A stretch of DNA of 59,235 nt from Lachnospiraceae bacterium (GCA_015057035.1 SVFC01000014.1:1-59235); one strand, 5' to 3'; counted from the stretch's first letter, positions 1-8,696 are shown. The notes: generated by a model not told the origin, from the letters alone. A program made the numbers and translations.

Positions 1-1
1 G

Positions 2-70
2 CTGCCGATTGACAGCCTGGATATGTTGTGCCAAAATCAAGGCACGGATAGTTACGTGTTAAATTTATAA
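2..70 (+). CDS. Possible 3' end of an upstream gene (fragment)
   Basis: Frame 2 is open from the window edge to a TAA at 68-70 and encodes 22 residues ending DSYVLNL. The composition looks protein-like and the gene would converge on the CYTH gene that follows. No family can be recognised from so short a tail and chance openness is quite possible. No clear terminator is seen between 71 and 141. Confidence 0.25.
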   Translation: MPIDSLDMLCQNQGTDSYVLNL

Positions 71-141
71 ACTCATCTGATATTTTTCATCAATCCAGAG
101 GGTTTACACAAAATAATTTACACTCTCACAATCCCCTTATT

Positions 142-651
142 TTATACATTTCTTGTTCTTTTCCAATAATTTTTCATTTTACAACTTTCATCATAGGTCA
201 CTTCCATACTAAGGAAAGCTGGTGGTTCAAAGGCTTTCGCCTCTTCTTCTGTGGCAAACTCGATTTCGCCATAATAGAATTCATCTTTTGTTCCTGCATC
301 CACATGACACACTTCCAAAATCCAATTTCCAAACTGATATTTATGATACAACTTCTCAATCATTTTTCCTGGAAGCATTTTCTTAGCTTCCTCGTAAAAA
401 TCCAAAGTTACATCTGTAATCACTTCTGTTCTGGATAAAGTCCCTCCGCCTTTTAAGGTCAGGCGATAATTTTCTTCTCCTGTGGAAATATCTCTTGCAC
501 CATGTAATCTCACCTCAGGCTCTACGCTAAGGTACCCTTGCTCAATTTCTACTTCCCGAAGCAACTCTAAACCTAAACTTTCAAATTCCTCAGCGGACAG
601 AACCTCTTCTGGAAATCCCTGCATAACAAACTTGCGCTCGATCTCAAGCAT
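142..651 (-). CDS. CYTH domain protein (triphosphate tunnel metalloenzyme family)
   Basis: The protein begins MLEIERKF, the signature EXEXK-type strand of CYTH proteins, and continues with basic and acidic strands typical of the eight-stranded tunnel that binds a triphosphate and divalent metal (YRLTLKGGG, IEKLYHKYQ, YGEIEFATEEEA). About 169 residues is normal for the family. An in-frame GTG at 675 is possible, but the ATG at 651 has AGGGGAAAGG at the right distance, so it was chosen. It is last in a minus-strand run starting with the NlpC/P60 gene and sits 39 bases after the hydrolase gene. Family members include inorganic triphosphatases and adenylate cyclases; the substrate cannot be told here. 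Confidence 0.85.
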   Translation of the reverse strand: MLEIERKFVMQGFPEEVLSAEEFESLGLELLREVEIEQGYLSVEPEVRLHGARDISTGEENYRLTLKGGGTLSRTEVITDVTLDFYEEAKKMLPGKMIEKLYHKYQFGNWILEVCHVDAGTKDEFYYGEIEFATEEEAKAFEPPAFLSMEVTYDESCKMKNYWKRTRNV

Positions 652-690
652 CCTAAAATTCCTTTCCCCTGCCACCTTTATGGCAATCTG

Positions 691-1479
691 TTATTCTTCT
701 CCGATTCCCAGCTCCGCACTTAAGAAAATATCCAGCACGGTCTGCTGCTGCTCTTCTCTGGTAATCGTAGCAGTACCGTCACCATCCTGTTCCCCATAAT
801 GTGCGTAGTAAGCATGATTGCCACCATCAATAATAGTTTCCACCATATCCTCTGGAAGGTTGTTGTAATACTTCTCATAGTTTTCCATATTGAGAACTTT
901 ATCTTCACTACCGTAGAAGCTATATACATCCATATCCAGCCCCGAGAGATCTTCCATACTATATGCTGCTAACAGCACCAGATTGTCGATTTCTTCATCA
1001 TGTGTGGCGCTAAAAGATGCCGCCATAGCTCCACCAAGGGAATGCCCCATCATAGTCCACTCCGTAATATTTGTAGCGCTTTCAATAATACCTTCTGCAG
1101 CATTGGAGCCTAAAATCGCCAGCTTTGCAGGCATTTTTACAATATAGACATCGTAGCCCATCTCCGCTAATTCCAGCATCAATGGCGCATAGGCCACTTC
1201 ATCCACTTTGCCACCTGGGTAGAAAATAATTCCCTGACCTTCTGCCGGTCCTCTATAAGAACTGGTGACCTTCTGCGTCAAAAGATAATAATTGTCTTTT
1301 TCTCTTACTTCAATTAACTCATTGCCCAGAATCGCTTTTTGTGCCTTTTCTGTTGCTTTATAATAATCATTGATATAAATCAGTACTCCAAAAATGCTTG
1401 CTGCCACAATCGCAACAATTACCATAATGATTATGACGCGCTTTTCACTTTTTGTAAGCGGTTTCTTTTCCTTACTCAT
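691..1479 (-). CDS. Membrane-anchored alpha/beta hydrolase
   Basis: A 262-residue protein with a single N-terminal membrane segment (about residues 14-36, after a lysine-rich start) and an extracytoplasmic hydrolase domain. The nucleophile elbow GHSLGG places Ser147. GSEDKV supplies a likely Asp193 and GGNHAYY the likely His222, so the triad appears complete. It resembles the alpha/beta hydrolase family 5 proteins common in Clostridia. Substrate unknown; an esterase or lipase-like activity at the outer membrane face is an inference. It lies between the SEC-C aminopeptidase and the CYTH gene in the same orientation, probably in one operon. Confidence 0.85.
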   Translation of the reverse strand: MSKEKKPLTKSEKRVIIIMVIVAIVAASIFGVLIYINDYYKATEKAQKAILGNELIEVREKDNYYLLTQKVTSSYRGPAEGQGIIFYPGGKVDEVAYAPLMLELAEMGYDVYIVKMPAKLAILGSNAAEGIIESATNITEWTMMGHSLGGAMAASFSATHDEEIDNLVLLAAYSMEDLSGLDMDVYSFYGSEDKVLNMENYEKYYNNLPEDMVETIIDGGNHAYYAHYGEQDGDGTATITREEQQQTVLDIFLSAELGIGEE

Positions 1480-1548
1480 AATCTAGATTACCACTCTTTC
1501 TTCCTATTCCTTCACAATCACAACTCTATCTCGAATCCATTGCCTGCA

Positions 1549-2424
1549 CTACCAGCTCAGCACTTCCGCACCATCTTCCGTTACCAGCACCATAATCTCC
1601 CACTGTGCAGATGGTTTGCCATCAGCGGTATACACTTCCCAATCATTTTCTTCATCAATGAAGATTTCTACACCGCCCATATTCACCATTGGTTCAATAG
1701 TAAAAATCATACCTGGCACTAAAAGCATATCTGTACCACGCTTGGTATGATAGCCAACCCAAGGTTCTTCGTGGAATTCCAAACCTACTCCATGACCGCC
1801 GATCTCACGTACGATGGTATAACCATTGTTATATGCGTGGTCATGTACTGCCTGCCCCATATCTCCCAGGAATCCCCATGGCTTCACTTCCTTAAGGCCC
1901 AATTCTACACATTCTTTGGTAATCTGAACCAGACGTTTTTTCTCAGGACTTACTGCGCCAATGCAGAACATTCTGGAAGAATCGCTAAAATATCCATCCA
2001 GAATCGTAGAACAATCTACGTTAACGATATCGCCCTCTTTTAGAATCACATTTTCAGATGGGAATCCGTGACACACCTGCTCATTGACAGAAGTACACAC
2101 ACTATATGGATAGCCTTCATAATTCAATGGAGCTGGAATTCCACCCATCTGGGTTGTCATATCGTATACGATTTTGTCGATTTCTGCAGTGGACATACCT
2201 GCATGAATATGCTCTTCAATATAATCCAATACTGCGATATTAATCTTTGCACTTTCCTTAATCTTTGCAATCTGTTCTGGTGTTTTAATAATATCACGGG
2301 GAGGAACTCTATGCCCCTGTGCTGCAAAACGCGCAATCTTTGCATCAAACGCCTCGTGACACACTTTATATTTTTTCCCACATCCACACCAGCATGGATC
2401 ATTTCTGCCAATCTTAACTGCCAT
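1549..2424 (-). CDS. map: Type I methionine aminopeptidase with N-terminal SEC-C zinc motif
   Basis: This enzyme removes the initiator methionine from new proteins. Residues 1-25 hold a SEC-C motif (GRNDPCWCGCGKKYKVCH) that binds zinc and probably contacts the ribosome. The catalytic domain follows with metal ligands visible in NVDCSTILDGYFSDSSRMF, GHGVGLEFHEEP, FTIEPMV and the final EIMVLVTEDG. The ATG at 2424 is chosen because AGAAAGAAG precedes it; an upstream in-frame start at 2448 lacks such a site. It is the second methionine aminopeptidase of the window; the other, without SEC-C, is in the ribosomal operon at 52564-53352. Two paralogues are common in Firmicutes. Confidence 0.93.
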   Translation of the reverse strand: MAVKIGRNDPCWCGCGKKYKVCHEAFDAKIARFAAQGHRVPPRDIIKTPEQIAKIKESAKINIAVLDYIEEHIHAGMSTAEIDKIVYDMTTQMGGIPAPLNYEGYPYSVCTSVNEQVCHGFPSENVILKEGDIVNVDCSTILDGYFSDSSRMFCIGAVSPEKKRLVQITKECVELGLKEVKPWGFLGDMGQAVHDHAYNNGYTIVREIGGHGVGLEFHEEPWVGYHTKRGTDMLLVPGMIFTIEPMVNMGGVEIFIDEENDWEVYTADGKPSAQWEIMVLVTEDGAEVLSW

Positions 2425-2473
2425 TTTATTTCTTCTTTCTACATACAATATTACTATTTATTATTCCATTCGA

Positions 2474-3148
2474 TTAGTACTCCAACGTCACATAACCAAA
2501 ATGAATACGCTCTAATACTTTATTCTCTACCGAATATTCGTAGTTTCGCAAAAACTCCAGATAATCCTCTGAAGCAAAATCATAATCCTCATAATCCCTG
2601 CCATCCTTATTGGCATAGATGTACTGACATTTTTCTGCTACAGCGATCTTATATAATGCGTCATAGACATCCTGCTTGCTTATACCAAGCTTGACTTCCT
2701 TGCCCGCATCCGTCAAATCATACCAAAAGTCATCCACATCCTTTTGTATAACCTGAAGTTCCTCCTCCGAAAAACTAATCTTAAATTCCTTGGATAACTG
2801 ATAAAACAATTCATCATGAATTGCCATCTGAATCGCCGCATCTCTTGCCGCCACACGGACAAACTGTCCATTGGTATGAAGCCCCCAGTATTCCTTTGTA
2901 TTATCCGGATTATAGATAACCGCCTGTTTATGGGTTTCCGCCTCCTGATGCGCCACATAAACCGCAAAGTCCAACAACGTAATCTCTTCTCCCTGTACGG
3001 TTGCGACTACCTCATCAAGGGACTCATTATATACCAGATATTGCCTGTTACCACTTTCCCCCAGGGAAATAATTGCCAACACCAGCATACCAAGGGAAAA
3101 AATCCATAACACCCTGTATTTTTTTACACTCTTCCAAAAAACTTCCAT
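2474..3148 (-). CDS. Membrane-anchored SurA/PrsA N-terminal-like protein
   Basis: A 224-residue protein with one membrane anchor (about residues 13-31) and a helical extracytoplasmic part that opens VVATVQGEEITLLDFAVYVA, the layout of the chaperone module at the start of SurA and PrsA foldases. No parvulin-type peptidyl-prolyl isomerase domain follows, so any function would be chaperone-like rather than catalytic. It starts 5 bases after the stop of the NlpC/P60 hydrolase gene, suggesting co-translation and perhaps a role in export or folding of that protein. The function is inferred from fold resemblance only. Confidence 0.6.
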   Translation of the reverse strand: MEVFWKSVKKYRVLWIFSLGMLVLAIISLGESGNRQYLVYNESLDEVVATVQGEEITLLDFAVYVAHQEAETHKQAVIYNPDNTKEYWGLHTNGQFVRVAARDAAIQMAIHDELFYQLSKEFKISFSEEELQVIQKDVDDFWYDLTDAGKEVKLGISKQDVYDALYKIAVAEKCQYIYANKDGRDYEDYDFASEDYLEFLRNYEYSVENKVLERIHFGYVTLEY

Positions 3149-3153
3149 TGATA

Positions 3154-4572
3154 CTAATTTCTCTCCTCGTATCCAATTACACGACGAATCGCCGTAATTG
3201 TTCCACTTGTTACGCTACGGGTACATGTGATTCCGTTCCTACTATTCTGCGCTTCAACAATTAAGCCATTACCCATATAAATAGCTACATGTCCTGGATA
3301 AACCACGATATCCCCAGGCTGAATCTCACTATACTTAACTGCCACACCATAGGTCTTAAACTTCTGAGACTGACGCGGCACCCCTTTGAAACCAAAATGC
3401 TTATAAATCAGATTAACAAATCCGGAACAGTCACAGCCTTCGGTCAGACTATTGCCGCCCCATTTGTACGGATTCCCAACAAATTGTAACGCATACGCTA
3501 CCACATCTTCTCCTGTTAGAACATCCGGATTTGGGTCTACATATTCAGATCCGCTCTCGGATTCTTTTTCATTCTCTGTATCTTTCTCTGCTTCGGAATT
3601 CTTGCCAGCTTCCTCTTCCTGTTTCTTCTTTTCTTCCTCTTCCTGGCGCTTCTTCTCTTCTTCCTCTTTTTTCTTGCGCTCCTCTTCTTCTTTCTTCTTG
3701 CGCTCCTCTTCTTCTTTCTTCCTGCGCTCCTCTTCTTCTTTCTTCTTGCGCTCTTCTTCCTCTTTACGCTTGCGTTCTTCTTCCTCTTTACGCTTGCGCT
3801 CTTCTTCCTCTTTACGCTTACGTTCTTCCTCTTCTCTGATTAAGCGATTCTGTTCTTCTATGTACTCCGCGATTTCTACCGCTCTTGCTTCCGCTGCAGC
3901 CAGCTGAGTTTCATAGCTTTCCATATCTGTTTTTAACTCTGCCATGACAACTTCCAGATACTCCTGCTGATGCTCATAGTTTTCCTGCATCGTCAGAAGG
4001 TTGTCCATTTTAGCGTCCAGATTATCTGCCAGTTTCTGTACCTTTTCCACTGTAGCCGTATATTCTGCCATTAATTCTCTGTCTGTTTTATGAATCTGGG
4101 CAATAAATTCCATTCTATTCAGGAACTCGATCAGACTGTCAGAATCCAAAATCGCATCCCAGATAGAATACTTGTTACTGTTCTGATACATATACTGAAT
4201 ACGGGCAATCATCGCCTCATGTCCCTGCTTTTCCTTCAGTTTTGCATCATCCAGCGCCAGATTGGTTATATCAATCTCAAGCTGTGTTTCTACGATATCT
4301 TTTTCCAAGATTGCTTTTTCTGCCAAAAGCTCGCTTAACAACTCTGCTGTTTCACTAAGTTCCACCTGAGTCTGTTCCTGTCCGCCGAGAATACCTTCGA
4401 TTTCGCTATTAACGCCTTCTAACTCACTCTCAGCCTGATTTTTATTATCTTCTAATGTGGCATAGAATAATTCGCCACTCGTTACTGGCACACCTAATAA
4501 TAATGCAAAAACAAGTACCGTCGCGGTTGCCTGATACAGTTGTACGGATTTCTTTTTATCAAATAATTTCAC
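3154..4572 (-). CDS. Secreted NlpC/P60 peptidoglycan hydrolase with coiled coil and charged repeats
   Basis: A 472-residue exported cell-wall endopeptidase. Residues 1-38 are a signal peptide. Residues about 40-245 form a long coiled coil like that of PcsB/CwlO-type hydrolases. Residues 247-321 are nine-plus tandem copies of an octapeptide close to EEEERKKK. A Ser/Glu/Asp linker leads to a C-terminal NlpC/P60 domain with Cys382 in GCDCSGF and His428 in PGHVAIYMG. The start is GTG at 4572 behind TGGAGG; no ATG fits. Coiled coils of this type usually gate the hydrolase through FtsEX in related proteins, which is an inference here. It heads the five-gene run that ends with the CYTH gene. Confidence 0.9.
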   Translation of the reverse strand: MKLFDKKKSVQLYQATATVLVFALLLGVPVTSGELFYATLEDNKNQAESELEGVNSEIEGILGGQEQTQVELSETAELLSELLAEKAILEKDIVETQLEIDITNLALDDAKLKEKQGHEAMIARIQYMYQNSNKYSIWDAILDSDSLIEFLNRMEFIAQIHKTDRELMAEYTATVEKVQKLADNLDAKMDNLLTMQENYEHQQEYLEVVMAELKTDMESYETQLAAAEARAVEIAEYIEEQNRLIREEEERKRKEEEERKRKEEEERKRKEEEERKKKEEEERRKKEEEERKKKEEEERKKKEEEEKKRQEEEEKKKQEEEAGKNSEAEKDTENEKESESGSEYVDPNPDVLTGEDVVAYALQFVGNPYKWGGNSLTEGCDCSGFVNLIYKHFGFKGVPRQSQKFKTYGVAVKYSEIQPGDIVVYPGHVAIYMGNGLIVEAQNSRNGITCTRSVTSGTITAIRRVIGYEERN

Positions 4573-4627
4573 GTTAAACCTCCATTGTTTGGGTTTCCAG
4601 TCGACATACTACTACTTATTATAACAC

Positions 4628-4658
4628 AAAAACAGACTCTCTTAAAGAGTCTGTTTTC
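4628..4658 (-). terminator. Terminator after sipL
   Basis: A perfect 12-bp stem (AAACAGACTCT against AGAGTCTGTTT) with a short loop follows the sipL stop by a few bases and runs into TTTTTGTG on the minus strand. It separates sipL from the NlpC/P60 gene. Confidence 0.8.
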
Positions 4659-4663
4659 TATCA

Positions 4664-6160
4664 TTAATGCACCTGTTTTACAACCAATACCTTTTCTCCA
4701 ATTTCAAGGATATCACTTTCTTTTGTATGATATTTTTTTGCAATATCCCACAGGTCTTCTCCGTCTTTTTTCACACAGCCAATCATTCCAGGTTGTCTGG
4801 TAAGCGCTTCCATATCCAGTGGTAATTCTTCCAGTTCTACGATATTCTCCATTTCCCGATTATCAATTGCCATAATACAGATTTGCAAAACCGCCTTAAT
4901 CTCATACTCAGAACTATCTAACAAATTCACCTGCAATTGTTCAATCTGGGCATCTGTCCATACGTCTGTATTTTCCGTTACTCCATCTATTTCAATATAC
5001 TGTTCAAAAGGAATTTGACTACTATTGTGTGCATATACAGAAGTATCTTCCGAAGTGTTATATAAAGCCTCTACTGTAAGAATTCCCTCTATCTTCACTC
5101 CCTCTTCCTCTTTTTGTACTCTGTCAACTGTGATACTGCCACTACAACTGCACATCTGCAAAATACGTTCCTGATTTGCATTCAGACTCACTTGCTCCAA
5201 CAGTCTCACCTTAGACAAATTCTTCATCAAAAGCTGTTGAATCACAATTGGCTTTCTATGAATTACCAATTCCTTTTCCAGCGAATAGGCATCCACCAGC
5301 ATCTGTTTTTCCTCTTCTCGATATATTTGTGCTGCAACAGACAAGGCTAGAGTTAATCCAAACATTCTGGCTTCCCCATCATAATCTTCCCGCGATTCTA
5401 TCGCAATTTCTAGCGGCATGATTTTTGCCCAAAAACATTCGCCGGACACAGCACCTGGAATCTCTATATCTCCCGCAATTGGAACCATCGTTTCATAACA
5501 TTCATAATCTCCCGTACTCTCACTTCGATAAAGCACCATCACCTGGGCATCCATCTGTATTTTCAATCTATCTTCCTCTAGTCTGTGATCCTGATTGCGA
5601 AAATCCACCTGATAAAAAAGGATGCTGCCTATATTCGTTCGAGAATTCGGCAACAGCAACTCTTTTTGCACACGCAATACATCCTGCACATTGGCCACTT
5701 GTTCTAATAGCAATATTTCATGTGTCTTTTGCTGATAGTTCCTTCCCTCGGGATATGGCTCTGCTATGTAATCCATTGTCTCGTCCATGCTTTTCACATC
5801 AATATTTAGCACAGCTCGAACCATAAGTTTTCTGGAGTTAATAATTCCTACAGATAAGTCTTCAATACTTACATCCGCTAAAACCTCTTCTCCATCTGTG
5901 GCACCTTCCAGTACCACTTTCTCCTGAAAAGGTATTTCTCCCAATACACTATCCAGACTGTTTCTCGAATCATCACTTTGATATAAGCTTTTAAATAATA
6001 ACTTGCCCGTCAACCAAACATTGCCATTACCTACTCTGATATCTTCTAAAACAATATCCCCTCTGCTATATATCACACGAAGCACATCTGGTTTGTTATC
6101 TCTGATAATATAGTCGTCATCAATGGTTATTTGCGTAAATGCATCTGCTTTTATTCGCAT
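4664..6160 (-). CDS. sipL: SipL-type spore protein (SPOCS/DUF3794 repeats plus LysM)
   Basis: A 498-residue protein with repeated SPOCS (DUF3794) modules, for example around residues 30-150, 180-310 and 325-440, and a C-terminal LysM-like segment (GEDLWDIAKKYHTKESDIL, about 459-477). In Clostridioides difficile a protein of this architecture, SipL, binds the ATPase SpoIVA through its LysM domain and is needed for coat localisation in the mother cell. The same role is inferred here. The start at 6160 has TAGGGGGAT in front. Expression would be expected from the mother-cell factor sigma-E; a -35-like GAATAAG and -10-like CATTCGAA lie upstream but match only loosely. Confidence 0.85.
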   Translation of the reverse strand: MRIKADAFTQITIDDDYIIRDNKPDVLRVIYSRGDIVLEDIRVGNGNVWLTGKLLFKSLYQSDDSRNSLDSVLGEIPFQEKVVLEGATDGEEVLADVSIEDLSVGIINSRKLMVRAVLNIDVKSMDETMDYIAEPYPEGRNYQQKTHEILLLEQVANVQDVLRVQKELLLPNSRTNIGSILFYQVDFRNQDHRLEEDRLKIQMDAQVMVLYRSESTGDYECYETMVPIAGDIEIPGAVSGECFWAKIMPLEIAIESREDYDGEARMFGLTLALSVAAQIYREEEKQMLVDAYSLEKELVIHRKPIVIQQLLMKNLSKVRLLEQVSLNANQERILQMCSCSGSITVDRVQKEEEGVKIEGILTVEALYNTSEDTSVYAHNSSQIPFEQYIEIDGVTENTDVWTDAQIEQLQVNLLDSSEYEIKAVLQICIMAIDNREMENIVELEELPLDMEALTRQPGMIGCVKKDGEDLWDIAKKYHTKESDILEIGEKVLVVKQVH

Positions 6161-6227
6161 AAAAAAATCCCCCTACTTCGAATGCCTGTATATCAATACT
6201 TATTCAAAGCAAAGAGATTTTATGCAT

Positions 6228-6470
6228 TTAGCAAAGCATCATGCGAATATCTTTTGTAATAATATCCGTGTAACTGAAAGATAATAACTGTGGAGGATTG
6301 TTCTCCTGTTCGTCATCCACCAAAATGGTAAACACACTTGGGTACGCTTTCTGAAGTGTTCCTTTTTGAATATCCACTCTGTTACGTCCACGGTCAAGCT
6401 GTATCATTACTCTGTTTCCACATTGTTTGCTTACAGAAGCTCTAACTTTTGAGATATCTTGCTGTTTCAT
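6228..6470 (-). CDS. veg: Veg family protein
   Basis: An 80-residue protein matching the Veg/DUF1021 family: the core YPSVFTILVDD and the end LSFSYTDIITKDIRMML are characteristic, and the length is normal. In Bacillus subtilis Veg is very highly transcribed and stimulates biofilm genes by interfering with SinR; whether that applies in Clostridia is unknown. Start supported by TAGGAGGAATATT before ATG. Its promoter (-10 TATACT, -35 TTGCTA, 17-bp spacer) has a perfect 14-bp palindrome directly upstream. Confidence 0.9.
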   Translation of the reverse strand: MKQQDISKVRASVSKQCGNRVMIQLDRGRNRVDIQKGTLQKAYPSVFTILVDDEQENNPPQLLSFSYTDIITKDIRMMLC

Positions 6471-6500
6471 AATATTCCTCCTAGCACGCTTTATGGCTTT

Positions 6501-6544
6501 AGTATAGCAAAGCGTTAAACTTTTAGCAATGGTACTTAAGTACC
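6501..6544 (-). promoter_or_regulatory. veg promoter with adjacent 14-bp palindrome
   Basis: Reading the minus strand, -35 TTGCTA (6524-6529) and -10 TATACT (6501-6506) are 17 bp apart. Two bases upstream of the -35 lies GGTACTTAAGTACC (6531-6544), a perfect inverted repeat in the position of an activator or repressor operator. Confidence 0.6.
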
Positions 6545-6595
6545 GAATATCTCAATATATTTAGATTTTTAATATTTTCTTTATCTTTTTAAACA

Positions 6596-6624
6596 TTGAT
6601 TTTCTTCAAATATGTGGGTATAAT
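6596..6624 (+). promoter_or_regulatory. Sigma-A promoter for plsC
   Basis: TTGATT (6596-6601), a 17-bp spacer and TATAAT (6619-6624) precede plsC by about 60 bases. Confidence 0.65.
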
Positions 6625-6684
6625 ATTTTTCGTGTAAATAACACTTGACTATGTTTAAATATAATTTTACATAAGAGGTATCTC

Positions 6685-7428
6685 ATGAGAACAATATTAG
6701 CATTTACATTAATCATTGGATTTCTTCTGTTTGGATATATCCTGTTGGGCATCTTTTGGATTATCGACAAGTTTGCGCCAGGCTCCACTGATCTGTGTCA
6801 GTTACGCATTGTTCAGTTCATTTTAAAAGGCGTAGGTTTTCTGGCAGGTGCAAAAGTAACCTGGATTGGCGAAGAAAATGTTCCTAAGGATGAAGCTGTT
6901 TTATATGTGGCAAACCACAGAAGTATGGTAGACATCGTATTAACCTATACACGCTGTCCTGGTTTAACCGGTTTTATCGCAAAAGACAGCATCAAAAAAG
7001 TCCCAGCGCTTCGCGCCTGGATGAAGCGTCTTCACTGTGAATTTTTAAATCGTGACGACTTAAAACAGGGAATGAAGGTGATCTTAAGCGCGATTGATAA
7101 AGTAAAGCGCGGCATCTCCATTTTCATTTTCCCAGAAGGAACCAGAAACCGTGATAAAGAAGATAGCACCAGCATCCTTTCTTTCAAGGACGGAAGTTTC
7201 AAGATTGCTCAGAAGACAGGATGCAAGATTATTCCAGTTGCCATTACAGGAACCAACCACATCTTCGAAGATTCTTTCCCGTGGGCGAAAAAAGGCAACG
7301 TTATTATTGAATACGGCAATCCAGTTACCTTTGCAGAACTTTCTCCAGAAGATCAGAAACACGTTGGTCTCTATTTCCAGAATTGCATTCAGCAGATGTT
7401 AACTAACCACACTAAACTAAATAAATAA
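6685..7428 (+). CDS. plsC: 1-acyl-sn-glycerol-3-phosphate acyltransferase
   Basis: Second acylation step of phospholipid synthesis: lysophosphatidate to phosphatidate at the inner face of the membrane. The 247-residue protein has an N-terminal membrane helix (about 5-28), the catalytic HX4D motif with His78 and Asp83 (NHRSMVD), and the glycerol-phosphate binding FPEGTRNRD near residue 150. AAGAGG precedes the ATG. It is monocistronic: its own promoter lies at 6596-6624 and a terminator follows at 7436-7463. It is transcribed divergently from veg. Confidence 0.95.
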   Translation: MRTILAFTLIIGFLLFGYILLGIFWIIDKFAPGSTDLCQLRIVQFILKGVGFLAGAKVTWIGEENVPKDEAVLYVANHRSMVDIVLTYTRCPGLTGFIAKDSIKKVPALRAWMKRLHCEFLNRDDLKQGMKVILSAIDKVKRGISIFIFPEGTRNRDKEDSTSILSFKDGSFKIAQKTGCKIIPVAITGTNHIFEDSFPWAKKGNVIIEYGNPVTFAELSPEDQKHVGLYFQNCIQQMLTNHTKLNK

Positions 7429-7435
7429 AACTTAT

Positions 7436-7463
7436 AGGGGCGTATATAACGCTCCTATTTTTT
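7436..7463 (+). terminator. Terminator after plsC
   Basis: Stem AGGGGCGT/ACGCTCCT with one G-U pair, small AT loop, then ATTTTTT. Confidence 0.75.
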
Positions 7464-7474
7464 CGCCCACCTTT

Positions 7475-7527
7475 TTTTCGAAAACATTCGTATAACCATT
7501 GCGAATTTTCGAAAACTCTTATATAAT
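7475..7527 (+). promoter_or_regulatory. Promoter of the LacI-type gene with two candidate operators
   Basis: -35 TTGCGA (7499-7504), 17-bp spacer, -10 TATAAT (7522-7527). The 10-bp palindrome TTTTCGAAAA occurs at 7475-7484 and again at 7506-7515 inside the spacer; the centres are 31 bp apart, about three helical turns. A central CG is typical of LacI-family operators, so autoregulation is likely. Confidence 0.6.
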
Positions 7528-7589
7528 GAAGAAAGATTGTATGTAATTTATTCATTCACTGGACATAGAAAGATTAAGAGGACATCATA

Positions 7590-8621
7590 ATGGCTACAAT
7601 TAAAGATATCGCAAACCGCCTTGGCATCTCCATAAGTACCGTTTCCAAAGGTCTCAATGGTGCCAGCGACATTAGCGAAGATTTACGCCAGCTGGTATTA
7701 GATACCGCTGTAGAAATGGGATATAGTACCAAAAGGTCTAAAAAGGAAGAATTCCGTAAGCTTTGCCTTTTTGTGGAAAACATGGATTACGAAACATTAG
7801 ATTCCTTCGGTTACGATTTGGTGTTGGGTTTTAAGCAGAATGCATTCAAGCACAAATGGGATGTAACCGTTGTCACAATCACCCCAGAATTTCAGAAAAA
7901 AGAGCGCTATGATACTTACCTGTTAAAGCACGGCTACTGTGGAGCTTTTATTCTGGGCCTCGCCTTACAGGATCCTTGGATGGAACAGTTAAAGACCACT
8001 ACTATGCCAACCGTATTGCTAGATAACTTTATTAACGGCAATCCTAACGTAGGATACCTTGGAACTGACAGTTACGAAGGCATTCATATGGCTGTAGAGC
8101 ACCTGGTAAATCTAGGACACAAGAAAATCGCATTTATGAATGGTTCCCTGTACTCTCTCGTTGCAGATCAGAGACAGGAAGCTTTTGAAGATGCAATCAA
8201 AGAATATAACGTAGATTGCAATGAAAACATGATGGCCCGTGGTTATTTCGTAGCCGACAGTGCTCATTACCACGTACCTACCTTCTTAAAAGAAGGCGCA
8301 ACCGCCATCGTTTGTGGTAGCGACCTTTTGGCTCAAGGTGTTATTGAATCTTGTGTCGCAAATGGTTACAAGGTTCCAGAAGACGTTAGCGTTGTGGGGT
8401 TTGATAACATTCCAATCTCCGCTACAACAGAGCCACCACTAACCACTATTGCACAGCCTAGAAATGAATTAGGAAAATATGCTTACTTTATTTTAAATTC
8501 CCTGATTCTTCATATTGCAATCAGCCGTTCTCTTCTTAGACCATCACTGGTAGAGAGAGAATCCACTGCAAGAGTCAAGATTGTGGAAGATATTAAGAAA
8601 GATGTTAAGAAAAGAAAATAA
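7590..8621 (+). CDS. LacI-family transcriptional regulator
   Basis: A 343-residue repressor-type protein. Residues 1-50 are the LacI helix-turn-helix and hinge (MATIKDIANRLGISISTVSK). The rest is a periplasmic-binding-protein-like effector domain ending in the typical PSLVERESTA segment. AAGAGGACATCATA precedes the ATG. No transporter, glycosidase or sugar kinase gene is adjacent, so the effector and target operon cannot be guessed from context. Two CG-centred palindromes in its own promoter suggest autoregulation. A terminator shared with the opposing tRNA genes closes the unit. Confidence 0.93.
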   Translation: MATIKDIANRLGISISTVSKGLNGASDISEDLRQLVLDTAVEMGYSTKRSKKEEFRKLCLFVENMDYETLDSFGYDLVLGFKQNAFKHKWDVTVVTITPEFQKKERYDTYLLKHGYCGAFILGLALQDPWMEQLKTTTMPTVLLDNFINGNPNVGYLGTDSYEGIHMAVEHLVNLGHKKIAFMNGSLYSLVADQRQEAFEDAIKEYNVDCNENMMARGYFVADSAHYHVPTFLKEGATAIVCGSDLLAQGVIESCVANGYKVPEDVSVVGFDNIPISATTEPPLTTIAQPRNELGKYAYFILNSLILHIAISRSLLRPSLVERESTARVKIVEDIKKDVKKRK

Positions 8622-8660
8622 ATTGCTGGCGACCACATGGAACTTGCACTTATGACATTA

Positions 8661-8694
8661 AAAAACACCCCATCCTATTGGATGGGGTGTTTTT
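8661..8694. terminator. Bidirectional terminator between lacI-type gene and tRNAs
   Basis: AAAAACACCCCATCC and its exact reverse complement flank a TATT loop, giving a 15-bp stem with A and T tracts on both sides. It can end both the plus-strand regulator transcript and the minus-strand tRNA transcript. Confidence 0.9.
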
Positions 8695-8696
8695 AA

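Noticed and set aside
3452-3907. Serine-rich plus-strand reading frame
   Set aside because: It is the antisense of the Glu/Lys octapeptide repeat of the NlpC/P60 gene; poly-Ser arises from GA-rich codons read backwards.
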